From Helicoverpa zea (lineage: Eukaryota; Arthropoda; Insecta; Lepidoptera; Noctuidae): DNA of 64,000 nucleotides. A model generated the notes under the pieces. It worked only from the letters and a program-made list of their open reading frames with translations. It was not told the DNA's origin and searched no databases. The stretch spans positions 5,890,001-5,954,000 of the forward strand of contig NC_061466.1 of NCBI RefSeq assembly GCF_022581195.2, given 5' to 3'. Within the stretch, counting starts at the first letter, position 1, and every line of letters begins with the position of its first letter. The position numbers were made by a program, and so were the translations under genes. Shown piece after piece: positions 29,700 through 43,437 of this stretch.

Positions 29700-29902
29700 T
29701 TTAAACATCTTTGGCACTCGTTACGGGTAGACAGAAGCCAGTAAGTCTGACAACCAGTCTTACTAAGGAGTGGATTGCCCAGGTAACTTGTTGAGGCGGT
29801 CAGATAGGTAGGCGCTCCTTGTAAAACACTGGTACTCATCTGCATTTGGTTAGAGTGTAAGCTGACCCCAACATAGTTGGGAAAAGGATCTGGAGATGAT
29901 GT
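29700..29902 (-). repeat. ~200-bp interspersed repeat, - copy ('ccaactatgttggggtcggc' family)
   Basis: Reverse complement of the sequence at 35375-35620 and 46375-46628: it contains 'gttacgggtagacagaagcc', 'ccaggtaact' and 'gaccccaacatagttggg'. No ORF of its own; probably a short retroelement or MITE of unknown class that is widespread in Lepidoptera. Confidence 0.75.
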
Positions 29903-31359
29903 TTTAATGTTGTACACTTAGAGAGTTGAATCGTTTCAGTAGTATTTCCTCAAAGATTTTTTTGTTTATTTATACTCAAGGTCTGGTCATGCATGTTTAA
30001 CTTGGATGTCCCCATTTTTATGAATACGTCTGTTTTGACGGCATCCATAAGTATAAAATGTACATTACTCAAGAATAATCAAATTATTATTTTAAAAAGA
30101 ATCAGCGTTGACTTCTTTAAATCCTTGAAATGGCCTTCTACGAATGTAAAACCTATATACCCAAAATAATGTGATTATAAATTCCAAAAAATGAATAATT
30201 ACTTTATCATAAAAAATCTAATGGTTGACCTTTGGTATTTTTTTACAAATATGCGGCAAAGAAAAACATAATATTCTAACTCATTCATTACCTACCATTT
30301 AAAGCCTATAAGATTTTTTGGCATTTTTTTTCTTACCCATAATGGTAGGTAAGTAAATCCTTCAATACTTGTTTGTTTATACTAACAATGTATATTCGTT
30401 TCACTGAGTTGTAAAGACACTGTCCATTCAGTGTAGTTTTATAGTTCTAAGGTTACAGAAGTGTCGACAGAAACCGGTTCATATAAACATTAATATAGGA
30501 TTTTTTCTCGCAATAAATTTGCAATAAACTACATAAGACATTTGTGATGCAAACGACTGTTCAGTGTCTAGCTGTCGCATTAAAAACTAATCCCGTGTCA
30601 GGAATTCCGTGTTTAAATGAGTGATATAAACAATAAATAAAATTATTATTTATTTTGTGAAATATTGGAGAATGCGGAATTAATCAATGGGATTATAACG
30701 AAGGTAAGCTATTAATTAACTTATCTTGAGATATAAATAACCAAAGGCCCAAAGGCCATAAATGATGAATTTGTATAACTTCAGGAAGGGAATGACAAAC
30801 AACCATGCAATTTATTATCGTCAAACATATACATTTATTTACCTGTTCCAATCAAAGAGATTATGTAATTAATGAATTAGAATTAATTTAAAATGTTAAT
30901 CATAAACCAATGTTTATTTAAATCTATTGTGATATTTCTCTTTCGTCCGTAACGTTCACTAACATTATCACCGGTCATGTAAAACGGAACGTAATTTTAC
31001 ATAATAAAATCGTACTTAGACCTCTTCCAGTATAATCCGAAACAGTACGTATACTACGATATAACATTTAATCCTGTGCATTTCATGTCTTGCTTTGTAC
31101 ACTACCAAAGCAAGACTTCCCAAACGAATTGCATCCCTTGATTCTTGGAAGAAGCTAGCAACACTCAAATTCAAAGAGACCACAGTTAATACTAGAGAGT
31201 ATAAAGCTTTAACTTGAATAGTGCAAGCGTAAACGTCACAAACCTCTTGGAGAAAAAGTTACTGCGAAAATCATCATTGGTGTAATTCAATTTCTTAATT
31301 CCTGTATGCAACCTTGAATTGTACATACTTTTATGTGGTGCTGTTCGTGGGTTTCTAAG

Positions 31360-31515
31360 ACACTAGCAATTTTCCCGCGGGTCACTCGCGCCCCTGGGAA
31401 CTTCTCCACTTACTCAGACAACAAGGTTTTTTGAAACCGGACCAAGTAGTTCCTGGGATTATCGCGTTCAAGTGAATAAACAAACTCTTTGGCATTATAA
31501 TATTAATATACTTAC
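31360..31515 (+). repeat. degenerate repeat fragment with 'aaacaaactctttggcatta' tail
   Basis: The tail 'aataaacaaactctttggca' followed by 'ttataatattaatata' matches the tail of 3664-3897. The 5' part has 'ttttcccgcgggtcactcgc'. Non-coding. Confidence 0.5.
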
Positions 31516-32754
31516 TACAATTACATGAGAAGCTACGAGTACTATGGTACCTGTAAAAAGAAAACACATAGGTATTATTAATCACTGTTAAATCTATATT
31601 CTTTGTCTACGGTTCGAAGGCAGACATAATGCAAGGCTATATTTCAATGCCTTTTGTTAAAATCACCTGTTAAATACTGTGACTGGAATCTACGAAATTA
31701 AGAATGTATAAGTGAAATAATAATTTTGTTAACTGAATAATACGAATTACGTATTCACAAGGATTGATCTAGAATAATATTAATATATTCCTTTAAAATT
31801 ATTTAAATTCTGAATACTTTTTTATGAAAGAAGATCATGTACAAAATTAAGCACATACTTTTAAATTAATTACAAATTCATAAATGTATCAATTTTAAAC
31901 GTAATACGTAATTGTCGTGTCAAATTGGTGCCGACAATTAGCCAAAGATTTCTATGACTTAACAATGAAATTTTATTTTTCTTCAAAATTACATCTTTGC
32001 ATTGAAATGTAATTTCAATTTTTTTTCAAGCAATTGCAATCTCGTCTAGATGTATTAAAATGCCTTCGGATTCTTTAGAGTACAGAGTACAATACCATTT
32101 AAATATTTTATATAACTTTTTTCGTTTTAAACCTTATTTTGACTGAACTCGTCATAGGTAAAGTAGGTTAACCAAAACAACACTACTAGGTACTTTATTT
32201 AATTATGTATGCGGAAACTAAAGAAACACAGCAGTTAGCACTCACAACTCTGTTTTGAAGTAATTATACCTAATTGACGTTGATACAGTGTGAAAACTAA
32301 ATGATAAAATTACTGGTCATTAAATTATTTCCTATGTGTTTTATTTTCTTGCGTGAAAAATATATGTATATTACCAAGTGCTCTGTCTAGAATACTGTGT
32401 GTTTCATAACTTTCTTCATATTCTTCTTTGTTTTTTTTTTTAATACAACAAAACCCGAATTCCTTCACATCACATAAAAATACTTTACTTACAGTCCTTT
32501 TCAAAAATCTACCCACACATGTTAAAATTAACTTCATAATTTTCAAAAAACTAGGTCAAACTTAACCCTGTAATCATGAACTTGCATCATGATATCATCA
32601 ATATAATGTGTTATAATCATAGTCCGCATTGCCGTCACCCTCTAAATCACATTAATGAAGTGTCATTAAAACTTGCACTACGTCATTAGGACTACCCATG
32701 TATCAGCCCATGATAAATGATAACTACTCGGTTAAAGGTGGGTCCACATTTATG

Positions 32755-32890
32755 CAAACTGAACGCTCCGAACGACATTAATTTCAGGACATGGACATAG
32801 AGATGACGGCAGGTTGAGAGAATGGAAGGAGAAAACATGCTGCGCCGACCCTAAAAAAATTGGGATAAGGGCAGGAGGACGATGATGAAT
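32755..32890 (+). repeat. 3' end of a non-LTR retrotransposon, fragment
   Basis: 'gaaaacatgctgcgccgacc' followed by 'gggataagggcaggaggacg' and a short 'atgatga' end resembles the 3' end of RTE-like elements common in Lepidoptera. Stops are present in all frames. Confidence 0.55.
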
Positions 32891-34499
32891 CCTTTAGACA
32901 GTTTTACAGTTTTATATATGAATATTATGAGACTACGCACATTTGGCCGCGTTGAATCTTCCGATTAAGAAAAACTGCAAAAATCTTAGACAAATTCATC
33001 GTCAAATACACTGCTGACACTTGCTGGTGTAAGATAAAGGCGGATATGTGCGAGTCCCACTGTAATTTCCAATCGTTGGGCGCGTTTGGCATGTATAAAT
33101 ATGTTCCCACCCTTAGTCACTCCCGTGAACCAAGTTAGGTCGTCAAGATACGCGTGTAGAATATGGAGGGCCTTCACTGGAAGCATTAAATTTGACTTCC
33201 ACACTACGCTGTCCTCTGCATGGGCTCTTTTGTATGTATTGGAGTGAACAATAGAAGCATATCTTCGCGAGATAACCACAATAGAAGTAAAGAGAAAACT
33301 TCGTATCAGTTTATAAGAATACTTAATTGCGAGTATTTTGTTAGGTGATAATAATATTCTGGTGTTGTTGAAAGTTTCTTTTGAGAAAGGGTACTTTGAA
33401 TACGATTATTTAAATAAAACTTAAAAAATCTTGCGACAATTTTGATAAAGGCAAAAAATCTTTTTTGATGCAATCAAAAAAGATTTTATTAGCATAATTG
33501 GAATACAGGTTTAACAGTTGTAGGTATATGAACTGTCATGGGAATGCTATAAATAATTTTTATGTAGCTTAAGTGCTAAGTGTGTAATTAAAATGTTATT
33601 GAGAAATCTAGAAATTCTACATTATTGATATACCTACTTAATTTATTTCTAAGAAACAATGATAAGAATCATTGAGATAATTTAATGTTGAATCAAGTTT
33701 CTGAAGTTTTTTTTAGTTAGGAATGTGAAATATATAAAGTATTATAAGATTATGCATTTTTGATACCACGGCCACAAGATCATTGATGATATGATATTTT
33801 CAGTTGGTCCTTTTCGTTGCCTATCTACATATTTTATATACTTAAAACTATGACAATTGACCACTACTTTATTCTTAGTCATGTTTTGAGCTATTTCTTG
33901 TGTGGATTGTACAATTGTAATTACAAAAACAAACACAAATTAAAAAATCTTAGAACAATAAATAATTATCCAGGAACTAGTTATTAAGTGATTAATTTAT
34001 TTACCTTTAACGATCGAGTGTTGATCAACACTCACTTATAAAATACCAAGATAATTTATAGTTTTAAATTGTCGGTCAAAGAATTAATTTTGTATGTTTT
34101 ATTGACACTGACCTCTTTATTTGTCCGGTATGATACGAATATGCGTACAAACTGTAATTATGGGTAATCTAGAGAAAGTTATTGCGATTAAAATGGTAAT
34201 TTATAAAGTGATATCAACCTTCTTCAATGAAGCAAGAATTTTTGATTGACGTTTTGAGAACCTAAGGCAATATGACATAAAATAGCTAACATGAGATTGA
34301 TTTGTGAGATTTCTGGAATTACTATTACCTACAAATGATGGTAAGATAAAGCATTAAATAATAAAATAGTAAACTAAACAAAACTAAACTATTCGATCGA
34401 AGAGATCTGATAAACTTGTTATGTCTATTAATATAGTAATTAGCTGTTGAAAACTTTAATGATAGTTTTGATTACCGGAAATTGGAGAAGTTCGATACT

Positions 34500-34765
34500 T
34501 CATGTACATTTTCGTAATATTCAGAAGGGATTAAGCACGGAGGAAGGAAAGATAGCGGAGATGCCGTAAGGAAGGTAGGTCATGTGCAAAGGCGACAAAA
34601 AGTCGTTGGTCAAGCAACGTACAGTAGGCTTCATCAGTGACTAGAACTAGCGAGACGTTCGGTTTCTTTGAGCTGGTAAAGTTCTTCGACCCCCAAACAC
34701 CTGCATTTTGGCGAACTTCTTTCTTAGGAGATTTTGCATTATGACATGATATTCTCTCTTGCAAA
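34500..34765 (+). repeat. interspersed repeat copy ('cttaggagat/ttatgacat' family)
   Basis: Contains 'acggaggaaggaaagatagc ggagatgccgta', 'gtaaagttcttcgaccccc' and 'cttaggagattttgcattat gacat'. Similar in order to 62755-63065. Confidence 0.55.
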
Positions 34766-35374
34766 TATATTTACTGATTACTTACCCAATAATGGCCTTG
34801 GTATGTCTACGCAAATAAAAGTAATTATAACGTTACCTAATAATTATCAATGAACAATTTTAAAATCAATTCACATACAACAAGTAATTCATAACATACG
34901 TTACAACTTACATCATATTCAAACTAGATCAATTAAAAACTGGTTTTGGTTTAGTTTACTACATTTTTAATTATGTCTCCTATATTTCAATATAAACTGG
35001 AAACAGGTTGCCTAACGATGCTTTCAGAATTAACATTTTGATATTTTTTAAATGTCTGTCGTAGTAAAAATTTTTTTGTTTTTAAACGCCCACACTTAGT
35101 GACATTTGCAAAAAATAAGGGTTTATTTTTAAACAAATAAAAAAATATATTGCAAAGATATTCTCTTTATAAAGACTTTTATACAACACATCAATTTCGT
35201 AAGTTATTTTGTTATTTTTTTTATGGTAAAAGCTTTCGTATTTCCCCATTGTATTCTATTTTCCCTATGGTTGGCATAAAACAAAAATATGTACATACGA
35301 TATAAGGATTTCAGAAAAAGGTTATAGGTAAATACAAGAATAAATCTTTATGGTTGCCCTATTATCAGATCATA

Positions 35375-35622
35375 GAGACATCATCCTCCGAGCCTTTTCC
35401 CAATCATGTTGGGGTCGGCTTCCAGTCTAACCGCATTCAGCTGAGTACCAGTGCTTTACAAGAAGCGACTGCCTATCTGACCTCATCAACCCAGTTACTC
35501 GGGCAACCCGATACCCCTTGGTTAGACTGGTGTCAGACTTACTGGCTTCTGACTACCCGTAACGACTGCCAAGGATGTTCAATGACAGCCGGGACCTACA
35601 GTTTAACGTGCCATCCATCCGT
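35375..35622 (+). repeat. ~245-bp interspersed repeat, + copy ('ccaactatgttggggtcggc' family)
   Basis: Begins 'tcatcctccgagccttttcc' and runs through 'ttggggtcggcttccagtct', 'actggcttctgactacccgt' and 'gggacctacagtttaacgtg'. It is open in one frame for about 100 codons, but the same frame is not kept in the other copies, so it is not coding. Confidence 0.8.
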
Positions 35623-38439
35623 CATAGAGACTTTGTATCACAATATTTTAGTCAATAAAAAATAGCTATCCTTAGATTCTCTTAATCCGATCGAAAATAA
35701 CTTAATAATGTAATATTGTAATAGCATCCAGATATTTAATATTTACAACGCTTCCCGATAACTTTACTTATTTATTTATAAACTTTTGTATTATGCCTAC
35801 TAATTATTTCATTCATATTAAGAGTAAGCTATAAGAAAATCTTTCCTTATTTATTCACGAATCCCTTGAGCGTGTCGACGAAACCATTCTTTTATTATCC
35901 AAGTTGCGTGTAACTAATAGTAAGAGTAACAGCACACTGCCAACTTTTAGTCGGGCGATAGTTTGTTTGGGCTCATAAATCAGTATGAATACAATTAGTA
36001 GTACGAAATTTGCAAAGATCAGCTGATATCAGACCGAATGACGACTTTGTTTGGAATCAATATTTTCTTTAAAAAAATGTTTGGCAAACATTGGATGAAA
36101 CGTTTGCCGACTATTTTGTCTGTAGTGTGCTATTCTAAGCCGGACTAAGATACTCTACGCACGATCTCATATTACTTGGGGTACCTTCGGCGTATCAATC
36201 ACATTGCGGTTTATTAGATCGCCGGTAGATTAACGGATTTATACTTTTTTGTGGTTTGTAATACAATAGTGTAGGCTTCTGTGTTTACGTTTTGACTTGT
36301 TACTTCATATCGAAATTGAAAGGACATCATATCACCCTAACATATTATGTAACACAAGGTTTTGATCGATTATATAAAAACAAACGCTGTTGTTTATTTG
36401 AAAAAAAAAAGAAACATGCTTTTTGATTGAAAATTTCAGTTATGCATAAAACCTAAAATGGAATATTTTGACTACACAATTGATGCAGTGGCTGACAAAT
36501 TGCTTTGCTGTGTATAGACTGGTTCCAATCCCACACGGAATCCATCATTTGTTTTTGGGTATGAGTGCAAATGCACCTTCGATTTTTGATGTGAACCCAA
36601 AAAACCGTTAACTGACAGCAGCCTTTTTTATTTGTGCTATCATAACAATAGACGACTATAGCAGTTCTATAAGAATATAACCCAACATTTTCTGTAAACT
36701 GTCGCCGTAAACATAAAAAAAAACATAAACGTAAAATGTATACATTTGGTACCTCAATTCTAAGTGAAATGTAGCGTAAGTGGGGCTTGTAGATACGTCT
36801 AAAAATAGCTTACACACCTGACTTGGAAACTTCCAAGTTTTATGTTTTAGGGAATCGAGAACTCTGACAAAACTTTCTCTTCGTAGCAAATTGCTCAATA
36901 ATTATTTGTGTGATTTGTGCATAAAATAGGTAGCATGTTTATGTAAATAGACATTAAACAACATACAACAACAAGGGTAATCAAATATTGATATATTATC
37001 AAATTATTGTAATTCTATCCTCAGTCGATTTACAATACGTACCGCTTAAGCAATTCTGGGCACTAAAAATAAAAACCAAAAATATCAAATTGAACACAAA
37101 CCTATTTGGTGTTTTATTGTTACCGTAGACATGTGGGCGAGTTCATTTATCGTTACGAAATCTCAAAAAGGTGCCTCTATTATTTAGGTACCCATGAATA
37201 GACGTAGATGATGTGGGTACTGTATCCTATATTCGTAACAATTAAAATCGATAAATATGAAAGTTACTGTGTCTATGATTTGGGTATTTGATTATTACGA
37301 AAATATGGTTGAATCTACAAATATTGATCGGATATTTCAACCAATCAATAATATTTACCAATTTTTTTTTATCATTTATTTGTATGACCTATTTGTGAAA
37401 CATTATTTTTATTTCATAAAGAGATCAAATACTTTAACGAAGTATTCTTTTCATATATTATCAGACCTTTTTAGTATTTTCTACTTTACATACTTATTTT
37501 ATTGGAAAGTAGGTCAACAATAATAATGGCCTACTTATTCATCACTTCTTACATCAATTTGTGCATACTCAAACTTTAAATCACCATTGTGTACCAGCTG
37601 CTTAAGGCTGTTTCTAATTACAAAAGTGCCATTTGTGAACAAAAGCGTAAGAAAGCGTAAGTGTAATTGTGCAATTATTTTCCAAGAACGTTGAGACTTT
37701 TGACCTCTTTTCACAACCTAAACGTAATACGTACTCAAGAAATGTATTATCTTTTGTTTTTTGCTGTAAATAAAAGAAGTAAAAAGTTAAAGTCACATAA
37801 ATCACCAGTTCTTTTTTGGCCTGAACGGTAAACATTGAAACAAAAAGTTAAATGTTTTTCATAAAGTAATTATAACCTTAAATACTTGAAGCCTCATTAG
37901 TTATTAGAATAAACAATAACACCCCGATGTGTAAATATAACATTATTAATGAGAACAATTATTTAAAGTTTGTACACACCGCATCATTAACGGCCTCTTG
38001 ATCAATAACGTAGTCTCTAACTGATAAAACACTAAACTTACAAGTTAGCTTATGTATAGTTTGGAAAAGAACTTATCAACTATTGCTAAACTTCACAGCA
38101 GTATTACTTTCTTCAAAAACAAAATATAGCTTTCCTAGAAAGGCACCGAAAACAGAACCAGCTCCTGTGTTTTGAGTTTTTATTCTAGGAAAAGTGTTGA
38201 ATATAAAATTGTTAGCGTACCTAATAATAATTGAAAGACGTTGCTCCAACTTCGGTACTAGTTCTTTCTAGCCCTTTGCATCTTTATTATTCTACAAGCG
38301 TCTTTTACAGAAGTCGACAGCATTTTCTGTTTGTAAAATTAGAAATGACGTTGTTCTCTTTTTTAAATGAACTTGCAAATCTAGACACACAGCAGTGTGT
38401 CCGCCAAGTTCGAGCAAAAAAAGCGACACACCGGCCGTG
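35623..38439. other. no gene recognised; possible old tRNA-like SINE near 36475-36560
   Basis: AT-rich. Around 36475-36545, 'gtggctgacaaattgctttg' followed by 'ctggttccaatcccac' could be a decayed A box / B box pair of a tRNA-derived SINE; support is weak. Nothing else seen. Confidence 0.35.
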
Positions 38440-38995
38440 GGTTATAGTACACGAACCATTTCGGGCCAAATTCGACCCCCCTGTAACTCAAAATCTATTT
38501 TATTTATGCATATCAAATTTCTAGTATCTGTTGAGACCCCCTCACTTATCTAAAATACAAAATTTCATTAATATACCTATTGTAGGTCTTGAGATATTGA
38601 CGTCAGAAAATAGCTATTTTTACTATACACCCACTGACTGACTGATTCACTGACTCACTCATCAAAAACCTAGACCACTTCCAATGGTCGTATTGACTTG
38701 AAATTTGGCATGGAGGTAGGTCTTTATGTCAAGGTAAAGGGAAAAATCTGAAAATGGCCAAGTGTGAGTCGGTTTCAAAATAATGAAGGTGTTTTATACC
38801 CGGTGTAAATTTATACCCCTAAGGAACTAAAACTACTAAATGTATCTATATTTATATAATATATCTTCGAATGGTACAAAGGTTTGTATTTAGTCAAAGT
38901 AAAGTAAAAATCTGAAAACGGCCAAGTGTGAATCACTTTCGAAAATAACGAATGTGTAACTTTGATCCACGAACATAATATATAATAACATGTCA
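38440..38995. repeat. interspersed repeat with internal duplication
   Basis: The segment 'aaaaatctgaaaatggccaa gtgtgagtcggtttc' at 38740-38775 recurs in diverged form at 38908-38942, so the element contains a roughly 165-bp near-tandem duplication. 'acttgaaatttggcatggag' and 'actgactgactgattcactg' are familiar from a common lepidopteran repeat. No coding capacity. Confidence 0.55.
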
Positions 38996-39161
38996 TGTCA
39001 GTCAGTTGGTAAATCTAGTCCATTTATTTAATCTAGTTCATTTCTTTGTAAGAAACATAGTGCATATAAAAAAATCTAAAAGATAGTATAAATGAGACAT
39101 TTCTTTAACTAACTTCATCATAAGAAAAAATAAAAATAAACAACCTTACAAAAATAAATGA

Positions 39162-39528
39162 AATCCCACCCAAAACAAAAATGTGAAAGACTGCCAAGTT
39201 CGATAATATGGGAATGCTTCGCCTATAAAAGAAGTGAGATCTGAATAAGTACCAAGTTCCATACACATACCTCAGTTAAAAATAGTTGCTTTTTAATGAT
39301 GTTACTTGGCAAGTTTTAATAGAAAATTAAATACTTGATTCATTGCGTTTAGTAGGTTTAAAACGGTGTATGAAAACTTGCCAAGTAACATCATTAAAAA
39401 GTAACTATTTTTAACTGAGGTATGTGTATGGAACTTGGTACTTATTCAGATCTCACTTCTTTTATAGGCGAAGCATTCCCATATTATCGAACTTGGCAGT
39501 CTTTCACATTTTTGTTTTGGGTGGGATT
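39162..39528. mobile_element. foldback element: 156-bp inverted arms, 55-bp loop
   Basis: 39162-39317 and 39373-39528 are reverse complements with one mismatch that I can see (g/a in 'atagttgcttt' versus 'atagttacttt'). The arms start 'aatcccacccaaaacaaaaa' and end 'ttacttggcaagtttt'. Weak complementarity continues outward for about 15 bp. Any transcript across it would fold into a long hairpin. A short frame in the right arm is incidental. Confidence 0.9.
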
Positions 39529-40039
39529 ACATTTTCTTGTAAAAGTTTTGGAAGTATATTTCTGTTTAATTATTTTCAAACTTTGTTTCTAATTTCAATG
39601 TTTTGTTTATAAAGTTGTGTGTAACATTTACTTTTAGGGTTGAACTGAAGTTAGGAACAGTCTACCTTTTTATTTTGATACACAGACATTCAATTAAATA
39701 TTAAATTGTATTCCAATGCCAGTTCAATGGCAAATCAGTGGAGAGACAGTCAATAACTATCAGACTTGAATATCTCGTAAACCATTCAATTGTCACGGTA
39801 CCGATACACAATTGTGGCAATTATTAATTTGTGATATTGAATGCGGTCTGAAAGAGCACCTACAAAATAAATCATGAATAAATTAAAAAGCGTTGTTTCA
39901 TACAGATGAGAGTACATTGATCACCATACGTGTTCAAGGGGATTGGCAATTTCCGTGACAATTTCAGACACAAGAAAGACATTTGCGCTCGTAAGTGCCA
40001 TTAAATATTAAAAGTAGATCGTCATTTTTGGCCATACCT

Positions 40040-40085
40040 TTTAACCGACTTCCCGAAAAGGAGGAGGTTCTCAATTCGACAGTAT
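40040..40085 (+). repeat. fragment of the 'aaccgacttccc..ggaggaggttctc' repeat
   Basis: 'taaccgacttcccgaaaagg' then 'aggaggttctcaattcga' is the conserved end of a repeat also present at 51275-51300 (+), 51325-51345 (-) and 52255-52295 (-). Confidence 0.65.
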
Positions 40086-40089
40086 TTTT

Positions 40090-43000
40090 TTTAGTTCTTA
40101 CGTTTATCTCACTGAAACCTGTTAGTAATAACTAGGTATATTAATTTACTGACATAATCAAGAATAGGTACAGTAATACAAATTGTGAGATACAAGACGT
40201 TTCTCTCTTTGTTACATAAATGGATTTGTTTTCACACACTGCTACACGCAAAGTAAGGCTTAATTACACCATTTCACTTAACGTCCTTTTATAAGACAAA
40301 ACACAACCGTTACGAACACACATTTCCTATGAAAACGTCATTCTCATCACGTGTCTCCATCAAAAGTGTAGTAAGTGCTCATCTATTTTTAAACTACTCT
40401 TTAAAGACTCAAGTTCTTTTACTTCAATAAGTATTAAATCAACATTGTTACAGGTGACACATTTACATTGAATGAGTAGGAATCAATTATTGTGTCGCAG
40501 TGAAATAATTGTTTTATTTATTGTGAGATTCTTTGCTCTATAGAGCTCGTAAAGTGAGTGCTGTCACATCAATCGCTCTCGCTGCTCTTGTAATTAGCTT
40601 GGTTTCTTGTAATCAAGCGTTTACTTACGGCGCAAATATGATATGTTATGTATACCTATATTTAGAGCAATTATATTTATGTCACATGAGACGTCTTTTA
40701 ATTCTCGACAATCATTTTTCAAGGTCCCACTACGACGTACTATACGTTAGTATCATTTGATAAAAAAAAGTTTTAGAAACTTCATTAATAAATAGCGATT
40801 CATTAAATTTTATAAATAAATTAATGACTATTATGTTAGGCATGTTAATAAGTAAATAATTCAAGTGATATAAAACTTTTTTTCGTAATTATTAATTCTG
40901 ATATTTTATTCGTTTGTGTATACAGCTGAGAAAATTCAATCATGATAACACATACCTACATGCTTAGCTCATGTCAAGGAATGTCAGCAATGAAAAATAT
41001 GTATTACTCAATGTCTACTTAGAATGACTCATATATAAGTCTGGCTGGCTCTTGTAAATAAATAATATTTATAAGGAAGGTGCCTGAATTAAATTTTGAG
41101 AAATTCCTCTAGGATCTTTGTTAGGTAGATAGGTTTTGTAAGTATATTAGTTGAACAAGCTAATCTTCGATTATTCTGGTCCGATTTGAAAGAAATCTTA
41201 CAGTGTCAGATAGCCTATTTACCAAGAAGAATTATAGGTATTATGAGAGTACGCGAGTTAAGTAGTTCGCAAGCAAAACGGCCAAAACCATAGGAATAAC
41301 TAGTGCCACATAGAAACATTACCTAATAAGTATTCTAATTAAGATAAACAAATCGTAATACTACATTTTCGCATCTGGGTTAATAGTGTATGCTTAAATC
41401 GCAGTCCGTCTTAATATTGCAATGTAGGAGAGATATTAAGCCAGACAATGGCTAATCAAGTAATTACGTTCCATTTATGCAGTCTGGGTTATGAAGGTAA
41501 TTAGTATATACCTGTTTGGAAATATCAAGGCCATTCAGATGTGGTTAAAGACCTTTGTTTTTGATAGACGAGTCATCTATACTATATATTTTGCTATACG
41601 TATACTGATATAATAAACCATACTAACACATTATACTATATCTATAATAAAATTACAAAATCTTTTGGCTTCAAAACTACTGATTAGATTTTTTTTTCTC
41701 CAAAGGCAAGCTACTCTATCTTTGAGTCACATAAGCTATATTATATCCCGGTACGAGCAGAAGTTTCTCCTCAAAACAGCTCATTACTAATATTATACCT
41801 AAGTGAATTTATGAATACAGGCAAAAAAATCGATTGATTTTGATGAAACTTAGTATTAACCTAGTAATAGCTTCTACATCAGAATAACACATCGAAAGGA
41901 TGAATCAGAGAGTAATTTCAGATATTGAATTTATATCATTTTCTTATTAAATAACTTTCAATATTTTCCTATACTGCGTTACCTCGCAAGATTCTCCTGA
42001 TATACTCGTTTTGAAAGAAATTAATAAAAAATCGTCTCTCCTCATAATTTATCGGCGTCGCGAGGGATTTACAGGCGGAATAAATTGAGGGATTTACTGA
42101 ACCTACATGAAATATGGAATGAGAAAATAACTGTCTAGCTACTACATAAGGCGGTTTTTATGAAACTTTAATAGTGAAAAAAAAAATCTTTATTATTCCT
42201 TAAAAAAACTATTTGACATTATAATTACGGAAACTAAACTATCCTTGCTAAAATTATTTATTTACTATCAGAAATTCAGTTAACAAACAGCAAAATTATT
42301 TATCGTTGTAACATTTCCTTTTACTATCAAACTTCTATCTAAAACTTAAGCACTAAAAGAAATATGAATAAAATATAAACTATTCTAGATCTCATCAAAA
42401 AACTAGTCAAGGGGCCGTCGTAAATAACTTTATGAGGATAATAATTTAGTATCTCACTCAAAAACAAAAGCATAAACACTCATAAAAAATAGTCATAAGT
42501 ATATTCTTCTACGATGATAACTATCCGGTCATTTGTCTTTTCTTCTCGACTGGCTTGGAATGAATAAATTGTATTATACAATTTACATGAAACAAGCACT
42601 GGCCGACTTTCCATAATTCAACTGAAGAATAAATTGTAGGTATATAGTTCAAGCTATTGACCTATATGCAATTATATTTCATCTCTGAGATTCACAATGA
42701 TATCCAAAGCATATAAGCTGACCACAATAATAACATGTTAAGTGCCTTTAAACGTGCGAACCTAATGATGATGATAATATTCTAAATTGACTAACACATT
42801 TAATTATATATGCCAAACGACAAAGGTTATTTTTATAGGAACGGCACAAGTATACCAAATTAAGGTCCTGAGTAAACGGCAAAATATTTACTCTACGTCA
42901 ACTTCGCAAAACGAGTTACATTGACCAATTGGAGGAGCTAGAGTATAGATCCAGAAAAAACTAGTTTCGTCGTCACAGCCTAGAAACTTCCATTGCTAGG

Positions 43001-43204
43001 CAAGGGCCTCCCCCAAGCTAGGGGTGATTTACCCATACTCACACTGGGTACCGAGCGGAAAAGTTAGTGTAATATAAATTGGCAAGGTTATTACTATGGG
43101 TTTCGAGAGGTCATTTGTAAATAAATGATGCATGTAAACCCTTATGCAAATGACTACCATTTCCGAGTGGGTAGTGGATTTTTGTAAGAATCAGTAACCA
43201 CTAA
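40090..43204. other. no gene recognised; repeat fragment near 41640-41800
   Basis: AT-rich. 'tatcccggtacgagcagaag' near 41745-41765 is the inverse orientation of the family at 3664-3897. A GC-richer patch at 42950-43080 (aagggcctcccccaagctag) has no identifiable content. The 75-codon frame at 40533-40760 has no support as a gene. Confidence 0.45.
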
Positions 43205-43437
43205 CTATAGTTCGGCCATTCAGAGAATGCGTTCCTGACACGTCGCGATTGAACTGACGACGTAACTACATTCATTGATTATTGATATAATAATGTTGTT
43301 TTAATGCTCCTCAATTGTTAAAACGGTAAACAACCAGCAAAAATATTTTTATCGTAACTGCAACGCCATTGCAAAGTTACGTCGTCAGTTCAATCGCGAC
43401 GTGTCAGGAACGCATTCTCTGAATGGCCGAACTATAG
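43205..43437 (+). mobile_element. 233-bp foldback MITE, copy 1
   Basis: 63-bp terminal inverted repeats from CTATAGTTCGGCCATTCAGA to TGACGACGTAACT, then about 107 bp of unique centre. The outer TATA is compatible with a TA target duplication. No ORF. The second copy at 47524-47756 has the same length and nearly the same sequence, with its centre reversed. Confidence 0.92.

Larger units (their letters stand above)
29906..35374. other. no gene recognised; scattered repeat fragments
   Basis: AT-rich. Holds the fragments at 31360-31515, 32755-32890 and 34500-34765 listed separately. A GC-richer stretch at 32925-33279 (- strand) is open in two frames but resembles nothing I know. Confidence 0.5.

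Noticed and set aside
40533..40760. 75-codon frame with a signal-like hydrophobic start
   Set aside because: Hydrophobicity (SIALAALVISLVS) alone is weak; no further features, no splice sites, no family match.
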